Source of the DNA: Plakobranchus ocellatus
Lineage: Eukaryota; Mollusca; Gastropoda; Plakobranchidae
Length of the DNA stretch: 40,697 bases
NCBI GenBank assembly: GCA_019648995.1
Contig: BLXT01003738.1
Coordinates: 531,515-572,211, forward strand
Direction of reading: 5' to 3'
Of this stretch, positions 35,301 through 40,697 are shown in pieces. Position numbers and translations under genes: made by a program. The notes below the pieces were generated by a model, which worked only from the letters and a program-made list of their open reading frames with translations, had not been told where the DNA came from and ran no database searches. How positions within the stretch are numbered: the stretch's first letter is position 1; each line of letters opens with the position of its first letter.

Positions 35301-38300
35301 GCTTTTGCCAAAGGCTGTTGCAGATCCTGATGCTTTAGCCTTAGCTAATAGCTGTGAACAGACAAGGGGGCCTCTAACACACCACCCAGTCAGTCCGGGG
35401 ACTGGCGTAGTGTAAGCGTGATGGACGGTGGCTTGCCGTAAAGATTCACAGCACACTGTATTGTCCTTATCCACCCACTCACTCACGTGTTGCAGCAAGG
35501 TGAGGGGTGGCAAGCTATCTGCTCCTGTTGAAATTAAGCACATCTTATAGTAAACAGAGTCACAAAAGAGTAGGACAGGAATTTTTCTTTGTAAACTAAT
35601 CATTGGTTTAATAAATAATTATCATGTTATATTTCATATTTTCACCACATTGTTGATGAAAACTGTAGCTTGAAATGACAGTTTAAGCAAAAATATATTA
35701 ATTGGGAGTTTAACTGCAAAACAAAACAGAACCAGGATTATTTTTGTGACAATCAAATTCAGTACATAAAAAGGAAACATTCTAAGCTACCAAGAATAGG
35801 TGATGGCAAAATACAAGCCAATTAGGCAAGATGGTGAATATTTTGCATGAAATTACTCATAATGAGCAACCATTACACATGCTTTCATATCTTAGTGACA
35901 GCTTTTTAAAATTACCCATTAATTTTAATATTTGAGTACTGTGAGAGAAAACTTGACTGAGCATTAAGAAAATAGTCAGAAATGCATGAATACCTTCCTC
36001 CCACAAATACCCTTGCGCAGAAGTATATGAAATACCAAAACAACATATTCTGTTGGTTGTGACAAAGAAAAGGCCGATGTGATATTTTAACTTGTATACA
36101 ATTATAGCTTGGGTATGATCACCACTGAGGGGAAGCACTACAGACAATATAAAATCTAGGACCCGAGGATAAAGGCCAAAAAAAGAGCGAAAGTGAGATA
36201 TTGCTTTTACAAACTGTTATAGCAAGTGAAAGAATCTTTGAAATTTAAACTCAGAAACACAATATCTTGCGTTCTCTACTCTGACGCCTATATCTTGGAA
36301 AAAAAACAAAGAATACAAAATTATAATCATTGCATTAAAACCATTTCAATTGTCTTTTAAAAATTATTACTTCAAGCATCTGAGAAAAGTAACCAAAAAT
36401 ATCTAATAAGTTAATTTACGTTGTTAAATTATTCACAAAACAAAAAATTCTAGGGATATCTTTCAGATTGTCCTATCATAAGTACCATATAACTCACCAC
36501 CAAAACTGTAAAACGATGTCGCTGATGTAATGAAGTTACAAGCAAAGAGTGGGGACACAGATGGCAGTTTGGAGAACACATTGGAGGGATCTGGATACAG
36601 AAGGCAGTAATCACTAACTAGCCTGTGGGTGAGGCCTTTAACATCAGCGCTCAAACTGTCTCGCTCCTGAAAACAAAAATATGTAAAGTTAAGATCAAAC
36701 TTATAGTTGCTTATGAACAAATTAGTGAAAAATTTATGATTTGTGAAGTATAGCAATTCAAGCAAGAAAAATAAAACAATTTTAACTTTTACTGATACGT
36801 TGTTGATTTGGGATCAGGAGGGACATCTTAAAAAAAATTGTGCAAGATTATCTTACAAAAAAAAAAAAAAATCAAATAATAAGACTATATTATATACCAA
36901 TTACCTCTATAAAGTCAGAGATGCTGTTCAAACTTGTAGAGGGACATGTTATATTGTGATCCAAAAAATTAACTGATATAAAAAAATAAAAAAAATCTGG
37001 CCTTCAATACTAAACCTTCAAATAAATGAAAACCCCATTTACAATAAAAAATCATCAAAGTCTTTTACATTCAACAGTGAAGCAAAATATAATTCACAAA
37101 ACAAAGGCAAAGAAAACGAACATTCTCTTAATAAAATCATACCTTGACAGCAACCACACTATGAAATGCAAATCAGTTTCAAACTAAAGATTTTTTATTT
37201 CATGCTAACATGTTTTCCCCGCTTTGAATCTCCAGCAGAATAAATGCTCACACACCTGCATCCATATGGCAACACAGAAGAGAACAGGGGAACAGTGTGT
37301 TGATAGGGCCAGAGAGACAAGCTTTGTGAGAAGGTTTCCCGAACCGTTACAGTGCGCTCCAAACATGAGGTTGAATATGCGATACTTGCTCTTTTCTGGT
37401 GCTTCTTTGAAACAAGTGCAAATCATGTCCAACAAGTTGAGTTCTTGTACAGAGGATAATTTCTGAAGCAGATGAGAAAAAAAAAAAAAGAAAAATTGAT
37501 AACACAATTAATGTTCACAACAATCAAAGAAAAAACTCACCATCGGAGCTAAAAATGAGATGTCAAAATTTCCATTGCTTTTAAAGCTAGTCTTAGTAAA
37601 TGAGAGCAGTTACATTCCTGTCAAATGAAACAAGAATCACACAAACTCAAGATCTACATACTGATGAGTTCAGTTTTTTTCAAGTATGGGTAGCAGAAAA
37701 TCTTTTGAACATAACATTAACAATGATTAGAAACCCCTTTTTGGCAAAGGGTCTCACAGAAAATCAGCATACACACTGAAGTTTCATCAAAATATTTGTT
37801 TTTGAACAGAGAAAACGATCATTGTTAAAGCGCAAATAAAGGTTTATCCTTAATCTACTTAATTAAAGGATAGGTGGGTTTCTCAAAGCAGCTCTCCTCA
37901 GTTTCATGAGATTATTGTGTGCCAAATTTATGATAATAGTGATTATTTTACAAGGAAAATTATATGACCTTACAGATTTAGATATGTTTATTCTCACTAC
38001 ATTTTTGTTTTCATCTCATCACCTAAAAATTATTCCAATAGACTTAGTTGACAAGCATGTTAAACTTTATTACAGATTTGTAGGTTGGGATTTACATTTT
38101 AGATCTTATCACATTGTTGCATCAGTTATCAGTTTCCCCTATACGATGTAAACATCCAGTTAAAATCTGGAAGCAGAATAATAATAATGGCAAATGCTGG
38201 CAATAAGCTCTCTCGCAAGAAAAATACTAGTTTTTGGCACTTAGGTAGAGGTGATTTACAGTCACAAAAACAGCTGCAAGCATTGCTGGCAAACCACCAG

Positions 38301-38816
38301 GTGCAGCAGTTGAGATTAATTAAATCCAATCAGCCCTCATCAGAACTCATTTTATCGATGGTACACATTTTTTATTGGATGGACTGAAAAATCTTTTCTA
38401 TTTTCTTTTTTGCTTAAGCAGGACATGAATAATCAACGTCTAAAAGTTTTGTGATTAACAATAACATCTGCAGTGCTGTTGTCTGAATCGCACCACATGT
38501 TAATTGAATTTTTAAACCTACCTTCTTCATGTGTACAGTTATATAAACATGATTCTTATAATACAACAATACATCAAGAAGTCTGTAAAAACATACGATG
38601 TATTGAAGTGATGTTAGTTACCTTTGGTGGGCCTCTGACTGACTGGAAAAGGACAAATTCCTGGCATATCTCTACAATCACTTGCTCAGTGTTTGCATTC
38701 AAGCCAGGTATAGCAGGGCAGTCTTGCGATATGTATGATGTTAAGAATGCGAGTGCCTCTCTTGTGCAGTCAGGAAAACTCATTCGAAAAAGTCTGTTTA
38801 AAATGTTATCACCCAT
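32329..38816 (-). CDS. INTS15: Integrator complex subunit 15 (C7orf26 homologue), 7 coding exons, 400 aa
   Basis: Coding exons on the - strand: 38816-38622, 37462-37256, 36666-36498, 35524-35283, 34037-33764, 33102-33051, 32392-32329. All join in frame; TAA is at 32331-32329. Landmarks shared with vertebrate C7orf26: LQELQLLEI-like VQELNLLDMICTCFKE (~70-85), LTKLVSLALSTHCSPVLFCV (~110-129), RLVSDYCLLYP, CNFITSATSFYSFGG (~177-191), TGWCVRGPL, LDKLHLALLQSLMF (~280-293), ALERLAQILQVAAGTR and KLPHNRLLSMVLRQQ (~375-389). The human protein is about 449 aa and ends in a Pro/His-rich tail; here only about 20 residues follow the LPHN motif. In human cells it joins the INTS10/13/14 module of Integrator, which processes snRNA and terminates promoter-proximal transcription. 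The start is the first ATG after an upstream in-frame stop, and an acceptor at 38838 implies a 5' exon. Assigned from remembered sequence. Confidence 0.9.
34455..34690 (-). mobile_element. Non-LTR retrotransposon 3' relic in INTS15 intron 4
   Basis: The - strand reads FFGHIIKDGKLELLITQ, then, one frame over, GKLRRKILDRLST, IRATEERMKYRVIIMDVLQ and PHTG. This matches the FGHI.R...LE.L...GK..GKR.RG + ...RAT.DR..WR.MI..VL..HG ending of many animal non-LTR reverse transcriptase proteins. Stops and a frameshift are present. It ends near 34455. Confidence 0.65.
35155..35168. repeat. (CT)n microsatellite
   Basis: Seven TC/CT units in INTS15 intron 4, downstream (gene sense) of coding exon 4. Confidence 0.85.
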
Positions 38817-38838
38817 CTTTGAGTATTGAAACAGCAGC
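38817..38838 (-). other. INTS15 5' UTR part of the first coding exon
   Basis: Twenty-two bases lie between an acceptor (TTTACAG/GCTGC) and the ATG. They are open in the frame of INTS15 (LLFQYSK before the Met), so the exon alone does not exclude an N-terminal extension from an upstream exon. Confidence 0.5.
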
Positions 38839-38973
38839 CTGTAAACAAGAATTTGTCATTTAAGGTATTTTTTATTTTGATTTTTTTTCAAACAAAATTT
38901 AGCTTTTTTAAATCATTACAAACAAAATTTAAGTTTTTAAATCATTTTGAACATGCCTCATAAATCAATTTAC

Positions 38974-39065
38974 CTTGTCTTCGTGATAATATTGATGGCA
39001 GGCCTATCAAAGCTTTGAAGTGCCTTCTTTGTGGATAGGAAGCTCAGAGATTTGATACTCCTGCC
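38974..39065 (-). repeat. Coding-like dispersed repeat, copy 2, possible upstream exon of INTS15
   Basis: This is the - strand counterpart of the repeat at 23605-23685. It ends at a good donor (GACAAG/GTAAATT). Splicing it to the acceptor at 38838 (135-bp intron) keeps one open frame straight into the INTS15 Met (…NIITKTR-LLFQYSK-M). Upstream the same frame meets TGA at about 39108 and has no ATG before the INTS15 Met, so it would be 5' UTR unless a further exon supplies a start. Confidence 0.45.
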
Positions 39066-40088
39066 AATGAACTTTTCCAAAATTTGTTTTTTTAATTTGC
39101 TTCACATACCGATATATTATGTGTTGTCGCAAAAATACTTTTTTGAAACAAGAACCGCAAATACACAAAAGGGTAGAAGTGTTATAATTATTAAAATGTT
39201 ACATAAAAAATTCTCCGACAGTATTTAAATTAATATTTTATAAATAAAAACATATGGCTTGTACACAACTTGCCATTCTGTACTGTAATTTACATACGTA
39301 TAAAATCTTTTTTTTTTTCAATAAAATCTGTATACTTAAGAATGGGAGTTAGATATAGAATCACATTTCAGATCTAGATCTAGATTATATGCCTTAAAAA
39401 AAAAATTAACCTTTTACGTTAGGTCTAGGAGGCCTGTTTGAGCCAGCCTATAGATAGATCTACTGTCTTTTACAAGAGTCAAGACCAAACGTAGACTTGA
39501 TAAGCTCTTTCACTGTTATGTTTCAATTCTAGGTCTTTATCTGAAATTAAATTTTGTTAATAAGATTAAATCTTAAAATTCTTGATCACATCTTTATGCG
39601 GTTGAACAATAGTCTAGATCTAAATTTTTAGATTCGGATTTTATTCGGACTATCTTCTGTTTATAAAATCTAAATCTAGATCTATGCCTAAAGTTGGGAA
39701 GAACAATATATCATGGCCAGACTGCTAGGACTGTAGTGTAAAGGCTGGAGACACAAAAGTTGTGTTGGAACATCGTACTCTGCTGTTGAGTGAAAGGGGA
39801 GTAACACATTAATATTTCGCGTTAGATGTTTAGAAACGATTGAGACATAAAAGTAAAGCGAAGCACAGAATGAAACTGAACTATTGGTGGCAATTGAAAA
39901 TCCCAAAGAAGTTTCTATTTTTGAAATGTTTTTAAATTCTGAATTTAATGCAATAAGATTAACTCGTTGCAAAGTAATAATGAGTTTTGGAAGATATTGA
40001 TAATTTTTGGCTACTCTTTATGAAGAACGCAGCTCTCATCTTGCTTGCCGGGAGCAACAGTCGCCATACAAGGTTTTCACAGAACTTA

Positions 40089-40465
40089 GGAGATGTTAAA
40101 CTGAAACCAGTGGAACTTCTCTTCCACATTAATGACCGATATCTAGGCTGTTTGTTTATTTAAAATTTTGTTTGCTTTTTTCCCCTTTCCATTTTCTCCT
40201 CGCCACCTGCTTAAGTTTAATAATAAATTGTATTTTTTTTTCTTTCTGCCCCTAATTGGAACCCTTTTCCCTTGCTTAAGATATTGCTATCTCTCTATTT
40301 ATTTGTCTGACCAAATGTCAGGCCACGCCAACCTCTCTACTCTCGTCTACCTTTTACCTTTTATCAATGTGACTTTGTCTCTCTACAAGATCCCACCAGA
40401 ATCTTGGGGACGTTAAACTTCGGCTTGTGGGAATTCTCTCCTATATCATCAATCCAATACTAGGC
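40089..40465 (+). repeat. Two diverged copies of a ~60-bp GAYGTTAAAC repeat
   Basis: 40089-40147 starts GGAGATGTTAAACTGAAACC and ends CGATATCTAGGC. 40406-40465 starts GGGGACGTTAAACTTCGGCT and ends CAATACTAGGC. Both share TTAAAC, GTGG, CTCTYC, TATC/ATTA and CTAGGC in order. GGGGACGTTAAAC is a word I recall from molluscan interspersed repeats; this link is from memory. Confidence 0.4.
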
Positions 40466-40697
40466 CTTCTACTGCTTTATCTATAGGCAACAAATTTTGA
40501 GCATCCTCTGCAAGTCGAGAAGAATATTTTTTTAAACAAAGCAATAACAAATGTTCAACATTTTCAAGACACCGAGGAGCAAAAGTTTAGAGAAGAAATA
40601 ATGTTTTGGGATAAAGAAACCAGAAGAAGAAGATGTGAAGCTCCGTCCTGAATGAAGAGTAATTTTGCAATGCTTGTCTCTCCCCCCACCCCCCCCC

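Larger units (their letters stand above)
38839..40697. other. Region upstream of INTS15 to the window end
   Basis: This probably includes the INTS15 promoter. No further gene is recognisable. It contains the dispersed repeat copy 2, AGATCTAGATCTAGAT runs (39370-39385 and 39668-39684), two related GACGTTAAAC-type segments (40089-40147 and 40406-40465) and a terminal C-rich run (40682-40697). An open - strand frame at 39972-39688 has no recognisable features. Confidence 0.55.

Noticed and set aside
37906..38387. Open frames of 81 and 66 codons in INTS15 intron 1
   Set aside because: They are AT-rich, on the opposite strand to the gene and have no recognised motif.
40682..40697. Functional poly-C tract
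   Set aside because: A short low-complexity run at the sequence end may be an assembly or sequencing artefact.

Overview
This is a nuclear segment of an invertebrate animal genome, most likely a mollusc and perhaps a gastropod. The base composition is AT-rich. Genes are split into short exons by long introns with GT/AG borders. Intergenic DNA carries many TCTAGATCT and TACATGTA words and several decayed tRNA-derived SINEs, which I associate with molluscan genomes. The species assignment is an inference; the animal (metazoan) assignment is secure from the gene content. No bacterial operon, CRISPR array or functional RNA gene is visible. A run of N (12774-12880) marks an assembly gap.

Positions 1 to about 10800 are a transposon graveyard. 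Two tandem, heavily frameshifted P-element/THAP9-type transposase relics lie on the + strand (1-1515; 1690-3496 continuing at 7035-7609). The second is split by a degraded PIF/Harbinger element (3497-7034), which carries a HARBI1-like DDE transposase on the - strand and a MADF-BESS DNA-binding protein on the + strand. The MADF-BESS gene appears to sit inside the transposase intron. Next come tRNA-like SINE heads (about 8030-8116 and 8424-8490), a relic of a DUF7869-like transposon protein (8537-9155) and a broken Ty3/gypsy pol 3' end, integrase to tail (9455-10795).

Positions 11800 to 38840 hold three recognisable, apparently intact single-copy genes whose exons I could join in frame: NAT9 (- strand, 7 coding exons, 204 aa, N-acetyltransferase 9), RRP7A (+ strand, 8 coding exons, 273 aa, small-subunit rRNA processing factor) and INTS15/C7orf26 (- strand, 7 coding exons, 400 aa, Integrator subunit 15). 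NAT9 and RRP7A are divergent, with about 4.9 kb between their start codons. RRP7A and INTS15 are convergent, about 2 kb apart. They act in unrelated housekeeping processes: microtubule-associated/acetyltransferase function, ribosome biogenesis and snRNA/mRNA 3' processing. Nothing indicates a functional cluster.

The introns and spacers hold smaller structures: a 358-bp MITE with long inverted repeats and an 8-bp target duplication (19131-19488), two minisatellite arrays (about 70-bp units at 13570-14075; 107-bp units at 27020-27455), two non-LTR retrotransposon 3' relics (18395-18760; 34455-34690), further SINE relics (31285-31375; 31720-31843) and a coding-like dispersed repeat present twice (23605-23680; 38974-39065). 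The second copy of that repeat could be spliced in frame to INTS15. I see no convincing new multi-gene system. The most unusual items are this repeat, the nested Harbinger layout and the exact 83-bp duplication among old P relics.
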